Origin: JBIQKZ01 sp044464765
GTDB taxonomy: Bacteria; Pseudomonadota; Gammaproteobacteria; Burkholderiales; Burkholderiaceae_B
Length of the DNA: 64,000 nucleotides
NCBI GenBank assembly: GCA_044464765.1
Contig: JBIQKZ010000002.1
Location: forward strand, 186,001 to 250,000
Reading direction: 5' to 3'
A program made the translations under genes and the position numbers. The notes below the pieces were generated by a model. It saw nothing but the letters and a program-made list of their open reading frames with translations, searched no databases and was not told the origin of the DNA. Shown here one piece after another: positions 1 through 9,543 of the stretch; position 1 is the first letter of the stretch; each line of letters begins with the position of its first letter.

Positions 1-1422
1 GGACTCCATGTCCAGGTGGTTCGTGGGCTCGTCAAGCAACATGACATTATGCCGACCCAACATCAGGCGACCGAATGTCATGCGGTTCTTTTCGCCACCC
101 GACAGCACCTTCACCGCCTTGGGAATGTCATCGGCTGAAAACAGCAGGCGGCCCAGGACCGAGCGAAGCGATTGGTCGTCGTCGCCGGGCTGACGATAAT
201 CGCCCATCCAGTCAAACAGGTTCTTGTCCGACTGGAACTGATCGGAAACGTCTTGGGCCATATAACCGATATCGGCACTGTCCGACCATTTGATGGAACC
301 GCCATCGCTGGCCAAATCGTTAGCCAGCATGCGCAGCAAAGTGGTCTTGCCCACGCCGTTCGCCCCGATGATGGCGATTTTCTCGCCCGCTTCGACCATG
401 GCCGAAAATGGCGTAATAACGGGCTTGTCATACGCCTTTTCAATACGCTCGATCGTTACGGCCAAACGATGCATGACCTTGTTCTGCTCGAAACGGATAT
501 AGGGGTTCTGACGCGACGACGGCTTGACCTGAATGGTTTCCGCCTTGATGCGGTCAATCTGCTTGAGGCGCGACGTAGCCTGGCGGGATTTGGATTTGTT
601 GGCCGCAAAGCGGCGTACAAAATCCTGCAGCTCGGCCACGCGCTCTTTAGCCTTGGCGTTGACGGCGGAAATGCGCTCTTTGGCCTGAGTGCTGGCCATC
701 ATGTAGTCATCATAATTGCCGGGGTAGACCCGCAGCTCGCGATAATCCAGATCGGCCATATGCGTGCACACCTGGTTCAGGAAATGCCGGTCGTGGCTGA
801 TAATGACCATGGTGCTCTGGTAACCGTTCAGCACGTCTTCCAGCCAACGTATGGTGTTGATGTCCAGGTTGTTGGTGGGTTCGTCCAGCAACAGGACGTC
901 AGGGTTGGAAAACAGCGCCTGCGCAAGCAATACGCGCAGCTTCCAGCCCGGGGCGACTTCCCTCATGGGCTGCTCATGCTGCTCGACCGGAATGTCCAGA
1001 CCCAGAAGCAATTCGCCCGCCCGCGCCTCGGCGGTGTAGCCATCGTACTCGGCAAACTTGGCTTCGAGATTGGCCGCGTGCATGTAATCTTCTTCTGTGG
1101 CGTCCGGATTGGCGTAGATGGCATCGCGTTCAGCCATCACCTGCCACATTTCCTCGTGGCCCATCAACACTACGTCCAGAACACGAATGTCTTCATAGGC
1201 GAACTGATCCTGGCGCAACTTGCCCAGCCGGACACCGGGATCCAGCGAGACATTGCCGCCCGATGGTTCCAGGTCTCCGCCAATAATCTTCATGAAAGTG
1301 GATTTGCCTGATCCATTCGCGCCAATCAGGCCATATCGGTTGCCGTCGCCAAACTTGACGCTGACGTTTTCAAAAAGAGGTTTGGGTCCAAACTGAATAG
1401 TAAGATTTGCTGTGGAGATCAC
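1..1422 (-). CDS. ABC-F family ATP-binding protein (YbiT/EttA-like), C-terminus cut by window start
   Basis: The minus-strand frame is open from a GTG at 1422 to position 1. The translation begins VISTANLTIQFGPKPLFENV and contains a first Walker A (GANGSGKST). The visible far end reads LLDEPTNHLDMES, the Walker B and following segment of a second nucleotide-binding domain. Two ABC cassettes on one chain without membrane segments is the ABC-F layout; these proteins bind the ribosomal E site and act in translation rather than transport. The start resembles YbiT. No in-frame start lies upstream of the GTG before the stretch becomes non-coding, and no strong Shine-Dalgarno is visible, so the start is moderately sure. 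The 3' end lies outside the window. Confidence 0.9.
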   Translation of the reverse strand, partial: MISTANLTIQFGPKPLFENVSVKFGDGNRYGLIGANGSGKSTFMKIIGGDLEPSGGNVSLDPGVRLGKLRQDQFAYEDIRVLDVVLMGHEEMWQVMAERDAIYANPDATEEDYMHAANLEAKFAEYDGYTAEARAGELLLGLDIPVEQHEQPMREVAPGWKLRVLLAQALFSNPDVLLLDEPTNNLDINTIRWLEDVLNGYQSTMVIISHDRHFLNQVCTHMADLDYRELRVYPGNYDDYMMASTQAKERISAVNAKAKERVAELQDFVRRFAANKSKSRQATSRLKQIDRIKAETIQVKPSSRQNPYIRFEQNKVMHRLAVTIERIEKAYDKPVITPFSAMVEAGEKIAIIGANGVGKTTLLRMLANDLASDGGSIKWSDSADIGYMAQDVSDQFQSDKNLFDWMGDYRQPGDDDQSLRSVLGRLLFSADDIPKAVKVLSGGEKNRMTFGRLMLGRHNVMLLDEPTNHLDMES

Positions 1423-1581
1423 GTGAAGCCGTATAGTGTGAAGTCGAAAACCTGTTCCGTCGCGGCCGTCTTTTAACGCGAACGCTACTGCCGCCCACGC
1501 TCGGGGCGGCCATCGTACAGATAGGGATAACTATCTAGTGTATCAAGTTTGGCTCTGGTCGCGGTGACGCCCCAGGGCGTG

Positions 1582-1623
1582 CCTTGCGCTTGCTTCCACG
1601 CCTAAAAGGAAGCAAGCGCAAGG
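1582..1623 (-). terminator. Perfect 16-bp hairpin just after the S9 peptidase stop
   Basis: The arms CCTTGCGCTTGCTTCC (1582-1597) and its exact complement (1608-1623) flank a 10-nt loop. The hairpin starts three bases beyond the peptidase stop codon. There is no T-tract on either strand, so it may be a processing or 3'-end-stabilising hairpin rather than a classic intrinsic terminator. The remaining bases up to 1422 should hold the ABC-F promoter, but no clear -35/-10 pair is seen. Confidence 0.6.
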
Positions 1624-1626
1624 ACG

Positions 1627-3912
1627 CTAATTGCCGGACGCGGAATAGCGCGAGCCCGTATGGTGGAAGAATGCCGTCCACAAATACGTAAGGTAGGCTT
1701 GCTGGCTGCGGTCCAGGCTATGCCCGTCCTTGGGGAATGCGTACAAAAGATATGGGTTTGGGCCCAAGGCGACATTTTGCAACGCAGCGGCAAGCTTATA
1801 ACTGTGCGCCGGCATGACGCGGCCGTCCGCCTTGCCGGTGAAGACATACATTGGCGGATACTGCTGCGGCTTCACATTATGCACGGGCGAGAACGTCATC
1901 AGGTTTTCGAACTCGGCCTGATTATCGGTTTTCCCGTAGTCGCCATGCCAGTTGAATCCGGACGAAAACTTATCGTAGCGCACCAGATCGTGGACGCCCA
2001 CGACAGGAAATGCCACGGCGAACAGATCGGGCCGCTGAAGCGCGACGGCGGCGGCCGTCAGCCCGCCATTGGATTCGCCTTGCACGGCCAGCTTGCCCGC
2101 GCCCGCCCAACCCTGGCTGATCAGATGCTCGGCCGAAGCGATTACATCGTTGTAGGTATTTTGCTTGTTCAGAAGCCGGCCCGCATCGTACCAGGCATTG
2201 CCGAACTCGCCGCCGCCGCGAACCTGGGCCACGGCATATACCCCACCGCTTTCCAGTAGCGGAATAGCCTTTTCGGTGAACGCAGGCACGACCGCATCAA
2301 AGAATCCGCCGTAGGCATACAGAAAAGCAGGCGCATCGCCGGACGGCTTCAGGCCTTTCTTGTGCGCGATATAGACGGGCACTTGCACGCCGTCGGCGCT
2401 GGTGGCGAACAGGCGGCGCATCTCGTAGCCGTCTGGATCATAATCGTCGTAACGCTGCTCAGACGTCTTGGTCACGCTATGCGTGGCGGGATCATAGATG
2501 TACCGGGTCGCGGGCCGGGCCAATGTGGCAAAGATATAGCTTAAGACGGGCTTGCCCCCTGCATTGGAGCAGGCCATGGCTGGCACCGCCCCCATTTCGG
2601 GCAAGGGGATTTCGTGCGCACCGCCATGATCGTAATGAAACAGCCGGCTGCTGCCCTGATCCAGGTGCTGGGCATAATGTTCAGCGCCGCACGTAAGAAT
2701 TTGACTGATGTAAACAGGTGTACCGACCGGGCTGTTAGGCAGGATCTCGTGCCAGTTTTCAGGGGATGGATCAGCGGGATCGACTTCGATCAGGCGGTTG
2801 AACGCCGAACCCTGCGAAGTGACAAACAACAGTTTTTCAGGGTCGTGAGGGCTGGGGCCTTCTAGGTTGAAGCTTCTGCCCTCCTCGCGGGCATCCAGAA
2901 ACGAGCGCGGCCCTGCCTCGAGGTTATTTGGGTCGAGCCGCACCACAGCGGACTGCAAATTGGTCATGAGCGTGACGTAGAGATAATCCTTGTACAGACT
3001 CGCGCCGCCGATCGCATCGAATTCGTCGGCATGCAGCCAGGCCTGCGGCTCACCCCCCGAAAGCGACTGGAAATAAAGCGTTTGAAACGTATGCGGCGAA
3101 ACGTGTTGATCAAGGGTTTCACGAGGCGAGGCGTAAAGCAGGCCATCGTCAATGAACTCCAGCACTCCGCCGGACGTGTTTGGAATGCGCAGCAACCCCT
3201 TTGATGGATCCTTCAGGTTGAGGGCGTGGATCTCGGACAGATCAACAAAGTTGCGCGTTAGCTGATAAACCAGATAGTTGCCATCGGGTGAGATTTGGTG
3301 GTTGGTCAAGGCGATGTAATCGTCTGGATCGACGCGAAAGTCGTTCGCATTGACCAGAACCTTAGCCTCGTCGACGGCGTCGGCGCTGGAAGCAACGTAG
3401 ATGACATTGTCGGCCGATACAAAGCCCGCGCGCCCCGCTTCGGGCCGCAAATCGTTTCGCCGCTGGCGATAGACCTGCTTTTGGTAATAGAAACGGCCAT
3501 CAACGCCTTGCTCGCCATGAACGCGCTCTATCTCCTGGCGCGTGTCTTTGCCTTGAGTGTCTTGGCCTTGATCGCCGCTTTGAAGCTTAAGGCTTTTATC
3601 CGCCGGCGCGAACCACGGGGCGAGCCGTTTGGCGACGGCGTCGTAGTCAGGCAAGCCAGCGATATAGTCGGCGGCAAGTCTGTTCTGCGCCTGTACCCAG
3701 TGGTCTGTTTCCTGGCTGCGAATGTCCTCCAGCCAGCGGTACGGGTCGGCAACCACGCGGCCGAAATAAGTATCGCGATCGGTTCCTGCTTTCGTTTCAG
3801 GATAGACCAGTTCGGGGTCGGGAACGGGTGGCTGAATGGGATCGGAATCACCGCCGCTGCAGCCCGCCAGGGCAACCGCTGCGGCCAGCGCCGCCAGGTA
3901 AGGTTTGAACAT
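1627..3912 (-). CDS. Prolyl oligopeptidase family (S9A) serine peptidase, lipoprotein
   Basis: A 761-aa protein starting MFKPYLAALAAAVALAGCSG, a lipoprotein signal with lipobox LAGC, so it is probably anchored in the periplasm. This start (3912) is preferred over one 11 codons upstream because it directly precedes the signal peptide and has a GGGG-type ribosome site. The N-terminal half is a beta-propeller-like S9 domain; the C-terminal alpha/beta hydrolase domain carries the nucleophile motif GESNGG (Ser about 614), Asp about 696 (GKADGRV) and His about 731 (PKDGHS). It should cleave after proline in short peptides. It is transcribed in the same direction as ldcA, with an assembly gap between them. 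Confidence 0.93.
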   Translation of the reverse strand: MFKPYLAALAAAVALAGCSGGDSDPIQPPVPDPELVYPETKAGTDRDTYFGRVVADPYRWLEDIRSQETDHWVQAQNRLAADYIAGLPDYDAVAKRLAPWFAPADKSLKLQSGDQGQDTQGKDTRQEIERVHGEQGVDGRFYYQKQVYRQRRNDLRPEAGRAGFVSADNVIYVASSADAVDEAKVLVNANDFRVDPDDYIALTNHQISPDGNYLVYQLTRNFVDLSEIHALNLKDPSKGLLRIPNTSGGVLEFIDDGLLYASPRETLDQHVSPHTFQTLYFQSLSGGEPQAWLHADEFDAIGGASLYKDYLYVTLMTNLQSAVVRLDPNNLEAGPRSFLDAREEGRSFNLEGPSPHDPEKLLFVTSQGSAFNRLIEVDPADPSPENWHEILPNSPVGTPVYISQILTCGAEHYAQHLDQGSSRLFHYDHGGAHEIPLPEMGAVPAMACSNAGGKPVLSYIFATLARPATRYIYDPATHSVTKTSEQRYDDYDPDGYEMRRLFATSADGVQVPVYIAHKKGLKPSGDAPAFLYAYGGFFDAVVPAFTEKAIPLLESGGVYAVAQVRGGGEFGNAWYDAGRLLNKQNTYNDVIASAEHLISQGWAGAGKLAVQGESNGGLTAAAVALQRPDLFAVAFPVVGVHDLVRYDKFSSGFNWHGDYGKTDNQAEFENLMTFSPVHNVKPQQYPPMYVFTGKADGRVMPAHSYKLAAALQNVALGPNPYLLYAFPKDGHSLDRSQQAYLTYLWTAFFHHTGSRYSASGN

Positions 3913-4008
3913 TCGTGCCACCCCTGCCAAATTTGGATGTGACACATTCTATGTTATTTGGATACACAAAGCATTGTTTTTTACCGTAGGGCCGCCCCAA
4001 GGTAAAAA

Positions 4009-4108
4009 NNNNNNNNNNNNNNNNNNNNNNNNNNNNNNNNNNNNNNNNNNNNNNNNNNNNNNNNNNNNNNNNNNNNNNNNNNNNNNNNNNNNNNNNNNNN
4101 NNNNNNNN
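4009..4108. other. Assembly gap (100 N)
   Basis: Exactly 100 N, the conventional size for a gap of unknown length. It removes the 3' end of ldcA and possibly sequence between ldcA and the S9 peptidase gene. Co-linearity across it rests on scaffolding only. Confidence 0.99.
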
Positions 4109-5002
4109 CACCAGGTACGCCATGCCGTCTTCAGTGGCAAAGCCCACCCTGCTGCCGACCGGCAGCGTGGCCTTGACCTTGACATGGCCGTACGGCAAAC
4201 CTGTAACCACCGGCACGCGCACTGTGCGCCGCAGCCAGGCAACCACGCTGGCCAGGTCGTAGCCATTATCGTTGGCGCCCAACCGATAATCGGTGAAGCT
4301 GCCCAGGACAATGGCGTTCTGTTTTTGCAAAATGCCGGCATGCCACAGTTGGGTCAACATGCGCTCGATACGGAAAGGATGTTCGGAAACGTCTTCCAGA
4401 AACAAGATCCCGCCCTTCGCATCAGGCATATAAGGCGTGCCTACCAGCGAAGCCACCATGGCCAGGTTTCCGCCCCACAACACCCCGCGTGCGTCCACCG
4501 CATCGGCGTCGGGTGCTTCAAAGCTAAGGATCTCCAGTTCGCCGCGCATGGTTTCGGTGAAAAGCGCAGCGGTCAGGTCGTCCATTTTCCTGGCGCCAAA
4601 ATCAAACACAGCCGTCGGCCCCGCATAGCTTGATGCGCCAGTCTGCGCCAGCAAGGCAAGATTGAACACCGTGAAATCACTTTGACCGATAAAACGCTTG
4701 CCGCTATCGGCCACCGCCTGCCAATCGATAAAAGGCAATAAACGGCTTAAGCCATAGCCGCCACGCGTCGCCATGACAATGGGGTGCTTTTGCTTTAACG
4801 CGCGTGTTATGCCCGCCAGGCGCTGCTTGTCGGTGCCTGCAAACCGTTCGTGCACGGCCAGAGCCGTACGATCCAATGCCGTCTTAAACCCAAGCTCGCC
4901 CAACCGCTGGCGCGCCGTGTCAACGGCCGCCGGGTCGGCGACCGCCCCAGAAGGAGAGATCAGGTAAATTCCAGTGGCTGGATGATGGTGCGCGTGGGGC
5001 AT
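4109..5002 (-). CDS. ldcA: LD-carboxypeptidase (S66 family), 3' end lost in the gap
   Basis: Muramoyltetrapeptide carboxypeptidase removes the terminal D-Ala from murein tetrapeptides in cell-wall recycling. About 298 residues are visible. The S66 catalytic elements are present: Ser in GQSDFT, Glu in FLEDVSEHPFRIERML and His in GLPYGHVKVK, in family order. The readable frame ends at MAYLV, close to the usual C-terminus, so only a few residues should be missing in the N-run. The open frame on the far side of the gap is not a continuation of this family and should not be joined. No signal peptide is seen, as expected for a cytoplasmic enzyme. Confidence 0.92.
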
Positions 5003-5068
5003 GGGCGGCCTGTCGTCGACGATTGAAAAACCCTGCGTTCTGCAGGAACGACAGTATAGTTCAGTCGG

Positions 5069-7747
5069 CTACAAGGTCGACGCCAAAGGCTTGGTCAAGT
5101 CCAACCCAAGCGTGCGTGCAAACGCGTCCAGCTGTGCCCGATCGCAACCCGCGTTGATTTCACACAAGGCCGTAAAGGCGATCCATTTGGCGTCAACCTC
5201 AAAGAAGTCGCGCAAATTGACTCGCGTATCGCTGCGGCCAAAGCCGTCTGTGCCCAATACCGCATATCGCGCAGGCACGAAGGCCCGGATACTCTCGGCA
5301 AGGCTACGCACATAATCGCTGGCAGCCACGACCGGCGCTTCGCTGGCGCCCAAAGCCTGTGCGACATATGGCAACCCGGTGGCGGCGCCCAGACGCTCGC
5401 CGCGCTGCGCCGCAACGCCGTCACGCGCCAGTTCGGTATAGCTGGTCACACTCCATACTTCCGCATCGATATCCAGATGCATCTTCAACAATCGGGCGGC
5501 TTGCAAGGCTTCTTTAAGAATGGGCCCCGAGGCCAGCAAGCGGACCTTCGCGTCAGCGCATGGTTCCAGGCAATACATGCCTTTCTTGATGCCCTCTTCG
5601 ACCCCGGGCGGCATGCTGGGTTGGGCCTCGTTCTCGTTGGTGACCGTCAGGTAATAAAAAACATCCTCATCGTCGACCAGCATCCGCTGCATGCCGTCCT
5701 GCACAATCACGGCCGCCTCGTACGCGTAGGCGGGATCGTAAGACACGCAGTTGGGCACGGTAGCGGCAACCACATGACTGCTGCCGTCCTGGTGCTGCAA
5801 GCCTTCGCCCGCCAACGTGGTGCGACCGGAAGTCGCACCGACCAGGAAACCCCTGGCCCGTTGGTCGGCGGCCGCCCATATCAGGTCACCAATGCGCTGG
5901 AAACCGAACATCGAGTAATAGATATAGAAAGGCAGCATCGGTATGCCATGCACCGAATAGCTTGTTGCAGCGGCGGTCCAGGACGAAACGGCTCCTGCCT
6001 CGGTGATGCCTTCTTCAAGAATCTGCCCATCGATCACTTCTCGATAAGCCAGAATGGAACCGATGTCCTCGGGCTCGTACAACTGGCCTTGCGAAGAATA
6101 GATGCCCACCTGCCGGAACAGATTCGCCATCCCGAAGGTGCGCGCCTCATCAGCCACAATGGGCACGATATGCCGGCCCAGATCGGGATCCTTCAAAAGC
6201 CCGCCCAGCATCCGAACCAGAGCCATGGTGCTGGACATTTCCTTGCCATCGGCCTCGAGCGCGAAGCGCGCATACGATGCCATTGCGGGGATTCCAACCT
6301 TGGTATGCTCCACGCAGCGGCGCGGCATGAAGCCGCCAAGCGCGGCACGGCGCTTCAGAAGGTGCTTCATCTCGGGGCTGTCCGCTGCCGGCTTATAGAA
6401 CGCCAGCGCCTCGCATTCGGGGTCTGAGATGGGCAGGCGAAAGCGATCCCGAAACTCCAGCAGCGCGCTGGCGTCCAGCTTTTTCTGCTGGTGGGTGGTC
6501 ATTTTCCCCTGACCTGCAGATCCCATGCCGAAACCCTTCTTGGTCAACGCCAGAATCACGGTGGGACGGCCTCGATGATTGGCCGCTGCGTGATAGGCGG
6601 CATAGATCTTTCTCATGTCGTGGCCGCCCCTGCGCAGACGGTCAATCTCGTCGTCGGTCAGGCTATCGGCCAAAGCGCGAATACCCGGGCTCTGGCCGAA
6701 AAAATGCTCGCGGTTGTACGCGCCATCATTGGCCGCAAAGGTTTGCAACTGACCATCAACGGTATCGCCCAGCGCCTGAGTGAGTTCGCCTGTGGTGTCG
6801 CGCGCGAACAGTGGATCCCAATCGCTCCCCCACAACAACTTGATCACATTCCAGCCGGCGCCTTCGAAAGTGGTCTCAAGCTCGTCCACAATACGACCAT
6901 TGCCGCGCACCGGCCCATCAAGCCGCTGCAAGTTGCAATTGACGACAAACACTAGATTATCCAGATGCTCGCGCGAAGCCAGGCTAAGTGCGGCCAACGA
7001 CTCGGGCTCGTCCATCTCGCCGTCGCCAAAAACCCCCCACACCTTGCGGTCTTGACGCTCCATCAGGCCCCGGTTCTCCATATAACGCATGAAGCGGGCA
7101 TGGTAGATGGCGCTGATCGGACCAATGCCCATCGAACCCGTGGGAAACTGCCAAAAGTCCTCCATGAGCCAGGGATGGGGATACGATGACAACCCGCGCT
7201 TACCCAGCTTTTTCGCTTCGATCTCCCGCCGGAACAGCGACAGTTCTTCTTCGCTTAAGGTTCCTTCGAGAAACGCCCGGGAATAGATGCCGGGCGCGGA
7301 ATGCGCCTGAAAATAAACCAGGTCTCCGCGCGACGTATCGGTGCGCGCGCGAAAGAAATGGTTAAACCCCACTTCGAACAGATCGGCCGCCGAAGCATAG
7401 CTGGCGATATGTCCGCCCAGCTCGCCATACGCCCGATTGGCGCGCACCACCATGGCCAATGCATTCCAGCGAATGAGGCTACCCAGCTGCTGCTCGATCT
7501 CAAGCGCATCCGGCCCACCGGGAAATGGCGGCTCTTCAGCCGGCTGAATGGTATTGACATAGGGCGTGACACGCGGCGGCCGCCAGTTCAACCCGATCTG
7601 CTGCGCGGCGACGTTGAGCCGGCTCAGCAAAAAGCGCGCGCGCTCCGGCCCCGCTGCTTGCACGACACCATGTAGCGCCTCTATCCACTCGGTGGTTTCA
7701 AGGGTATCCGGGTCGCTGCCCAAGTGATTGGCTGATGACATGTCCAT
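5069..7747 (-). CDS. Homodimeric 2-oxoacid dehydrogenase E1 (AceE/MdeB-like)
   Basis: An 892-aa protein of the AceE family, the thiamine-diphosphate E1 component that decarboxylates pyruvate or a close homologue. The ThDP motif starts at VFGDGEMDEPES and the Mg-binding Asn follows in VVNCNLQRLDGPV. The length fits the family. Start 7747 has a good ribosome site (GAAGG); a second ATG two codons later is possible. Unlike housekeeping aceE there is no aceF or lpd beside it. Instead an Lrp-type regulator is divergent, 132 bp away. This arrangement recalls mdeB/mdeR of Pseudomonas putida, where the E1 handles 2-ketobutyrate from methionine breakdown. Substrate is therefore open: pyruvate or 2-ketobutyrate. 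Confidence 0.9.
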   Translation of the reverse strand: MDMSSANHLGSDPDTLETTEWIEALHGVVQAAGPERARFLLSRLNVAAQQIGLNWRPPRVTPYVNTIQPAEEPPFPGGPDALEIEQQLGSLIRWNALAMVVRANRAYGELGGHIASYASAADLFEVGFNHFFRARTDTSRGDLVYFQAHSAPGIYSRAFLEGTLSEEELSLFRREIEAKKLGKRGLSSYPHPWLMEDFWQFPTGSMGIGPISAIYHARFMRYMENRGLMERQDRKVWGVFGDGEMDEPESLAALSLASREHLDNLVFVVNCNLQRLDGPVRGNGRIVDELETTFEGAGWNVIKLLWGSDWDPLFARDTTGELTQALGDTVDGQLQTFAANDGAYNREHFFGQSPGIRALADSLTDDEIDRLRRGGHDMRKIYAAYHAAANHRGRPTVILALTKKGFGMGSAGQGKMTTHQQKKLDASALLEFRDRFRLPISDPECEALAFYKPAADSPEMKHLLKRRAALGGFMPRRCVEHTKVGIPAMASYARFALEADGKEMSSTMALVRMLGGLLKDPDLGRHIVPIVADEARTFGMANLFRQVGIYSSQGQLYEPEDIGSILAYREVIDGQILEEGITEAGAVSSWTAAATSYSVHGIPMLPFYIYYSMFGFQRIGDLIWAAADQRARGFLVGATSGRTTLAGEGLQHQDGSSHVVAATVPNCVSYDPAYAYEAAVIVQDGMQRMLVDDEDVFYYLTVTNENEAQPSMPPGVEEGIKKGMYCLEPCADAKVRLLASGPILKEALQAARLLKMHLDIDAEVWSVTSYTELARDGVAAQRGERLGAATGLPYVAQALGASEAPVVAASDYVRSLAESIRAFVPARYAVLGTDGFGRSDTRVNLRDFFEVDAKWIAFTALCEINAGCDRAQLDAFARTLGLDLTKPLASTL

Positions 7748-7879
7748 GGTTTTCCTTCAGTTCAAATGTTCTGAAATAGAATAGAATGAACACGACCGCA
7801 GGTGGAACCAAAAGCAGCTTCTAGACCCGATCAATTAAGCATAAAATACTATTACTTATAGAATTTAAAGCATAAAAAA
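7748..7879. promoter_or_regulatory. Divergent promoter region of the E1 gene and Lrp regulator
   Basis: The 132-bp gap between two divergent genes becomes AT-rich toward 7840-7879, in contrast to its surroundings. This is typical of Lrp-controlled promoters, where the regulator wraps AT-rich DNA and represses its own gene. No convincing -35/-10 pair could be picked by eye. Confidence 0.5.
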
Positions 7880-8350
7880 ATGCATATGGAACTCGACGCA
7901 ATCGATTTACGTATTCTAAAAATACTTCAGAACGACTCGAAGATCAGCAATGTCGAACTGGCGAAGAAGATCAATCTTTCCGCTTCGCCGACCTTGGCCA
8001 GGGTCAAACATCTGGAAAAACAAGGGGTTATTTCGGGCTATGTTGGCCTGGTCGAGCCTGGCGCGCTCGGATTGAAGATGACCGTATTCGTACAGGTAAG
8101 CCTTGAACGCCAAGAATCGGCAACGCTGGCTCTCTTTGAAAAAGAAGTGGCCCAGTTCGACCAGGTCATGGAGGTGTATCTGATGACGGGCGACGAAGAC
8201 TACCTGCTGCGCCTTGTCGTGCCCGACATCCAGTCGCTCGAACGCTTCATTCTTGACCACCTCACGAAGATCCCGGGCATCAAGAAGATCCGCTCAAGCT
8301 TCGCCTTGAAGCGGGTGAAATACAAAACCGCCCTGCCCATTCGGGTATAA
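7880..8350 (+). CDS. Lrp/AsnC family transcriptional regulator
   Basis: A 156-aa protein with an N-terminal winged helix (LDAIDLRILKILQNDSKIS, then NVELAKKINLSASPTLARVK) and a C-terminal RAM ligand-binding domain (MEVYLMTGDEDYLLRLVVPD). These match Lrp/AsnC proteins in length and order. They bind amino acids and form octamers or dimers on DNA. Its divergent position suggests it controls the neighbouring E1 gene, probably in response to an amino acid whose catabolism yields a 2-oxoacid. Start at 7880; a second ATG two codons later is equally possible. Confidence 0.93.
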   Translation: MHMELDAIDLRILKILQNDSKISNVELAKKINLSASPTLARVKHLEKQGVISGYVGLVEPGALGLKMTVFVQVSLERQESATLALFEKEVAQFDQVMEVYLMTGDEDYLLRLVVPDIQSLERFILDHLTKIPGIKKIRSSFALKRVKYKTALPIRV

Positions 8351-8480
8351 AGTCTAGGTGGTGATACGCTAATAGCCACCACCAGGATCGATACGCAGCC
8401 TGCAAATTGCTTATCGCAAGTAGGCTGGATAAAATTTTGGCTTCTGCTCGCCACATCACTTGAGCACACGGAGACACAAA

Positions 8481-8522
8481 ATGAGCAATCAAATACACTG
8501 CGGAGGATGGGTTCATGACTGA
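8481..8522 (+). other. Candidate 13-codon leader ORF overlapping the dioxygenase start
   Basis: A short frame, MSNQIHCGGWVHD then stop, begins eight bases after a GGAG element. Its TGA lies inside the start of the next gene (ATGACTGA, start at 8515). The ribosome site of the dioxygenase gene (GGAGG) lies within it, so translation of the leader could couple to, or hinder, initiation downstream. It may be chance. Confidence 0.3.
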
Positions 8523-9483
8523 AGGAATGGTCCGGGAATTAAGCGCGGGAACACTGCCCGGCCTTGAAAGCAAACTGGCCGACGCCAACCTCACACCGGG
8601 TTGGCTAAAGCGTGAAAACCCCCTGCTCTGGCGGGAAATGAAGTCGGTCATGACGCCCACGCACTGGTCGTATCGAACCATTCGCGAACATATGGTCGAA
8701 GCCGGTCAGCTACTTAGCACCGAGCAGGCTGAGCGCCGAAACTTCATCATGCGCAACCCTATTCCAGGCAACGATATTTCGACCCTGCGAACGATTATCT
8801 GCGCGTATCAAACCATGCTGCCCGGCGAAATCGCCATGTCGCATCGGCATGCGCCCCATGCCATGCGAATTTTGCTGGAGTCCAACGGCGCGTATTCTAT
8901 CGTCAACGGTGAAAAGCACCCCATGGATAGCGGCGACATCGTCCTGACCCCGGGGGGATGCTGGCACGGACACGGGCACGATGGAAGCGAGCAGGCATTC
9001 TGGGTGGACGGCCTGGATGTGCCGCTGACCCATCTGCTTGAACCCATGTATTACGAGCCACACCCCGATAAATGGGAAGCGGTCTCTACCCACGCCACCA
9101 CGTCGCCCATGCGGTTTCCCTGGGCCGAGACCAAAGCCAAGCTTGCCGCCGCCGCGTCAGACGTGCGCGACCATTTTGGAAGAACCATTGAATTGCCGGC
9201 CCAGACCATGCCTACCTTGACCCTCAAGGTAAGTCAGTGGCCGACAGGCTGGCGCAATCGACCTTTTCGCCATACCGCGAATATCGTCTACGTGGTCATG
9301 CAAGGGGCTGGCCGTTCCACAATCGGCGACAAAACCTTCGATTGGGAGTTCGGCGACACCTTTGCCGCACCGGGCTGGTCGCGTATAGAACATCAGGTGT
9401 CGGACGACGCCGTGGTGTGTTTGATCAGCGATGAAAACCTCATGCGCTGGAGCAAATACTACCGCTTCGAAGAAATGGCGTAA
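8515..9483 (+). CDS. Bicupin dioxygenase, gentisate 1,2-dioxygenase-like
   Basis: A 322-aa protein with two cupin domains. The N-terminal cupin carries the metal site in MSHRHAPHAMRILLE and the later WHGHGHDG; the C-terminal cupin follows at about residues 230-310. This matches gentisate or 1-hydroxy-2-naphthoate dioxygenases (Fe(II), ring cleavage of gentisate to maleylpyruvate). The family is often 340-370 aa, so this is a slightly short member. No maleylpyruvate isomerase or fumarylpyruvate hydrolase lies beside it, so the exact aromatic substrate is unsure. Start chosen for the GGAGG six bases upstream. Confidence 0.85.
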   Translation: MTEGMVRELSAGTLPGLESKLADANLTPGWLKRENPLLWREMKSVMTPTHWSYRTIREHMVEAGQLLSTEQAERRNFIMRNPIPGNDISTLRTIICAYQTMLPGEIAMSHRHAPHAMRILLESNGAYSIVNGEKHPMDSGDIVLTPGGCWHGHGHDGSEQAFWVDGLDVPLTHLLEPMYYEPHPDKWEAVSTHATTSPMRFPWAETKAKLAAAASDVRDHFGRTIELPAQTMPTLTLKVSQWPTGWRNRPFRHTANIVYVVMQGAGRSTIGDKTFDWEFGDTFAAPGWSRIEHQVSDDAVVCLISDENLMRWSKYYRFEEMA

Positions 9484-9543
9484 TACAGGCCGTTTCAACA
9501 GCTTTCTTCAATCAGTGTGAGTCGCGCCGCACTGATCTGCTTA

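Noticed and set aside
172..1311. 379-codon plus-strand frame at the window start
   Set aside because: It is the antisense of the ABC-F gene, whose motifs are unmistakable on the minus strand.
3848..4008. Apparent continuation of the LdcA frame across the N-run
   Set aside because: Reading through 100 N of unknown true length is meaningless; the residues after it do not belong to the S66 family.
5477..6427. 316-codon plus-strand frame
   Set aside because: Antisense of the AceE-type gene in GC-rich DNA; no family resemblance.
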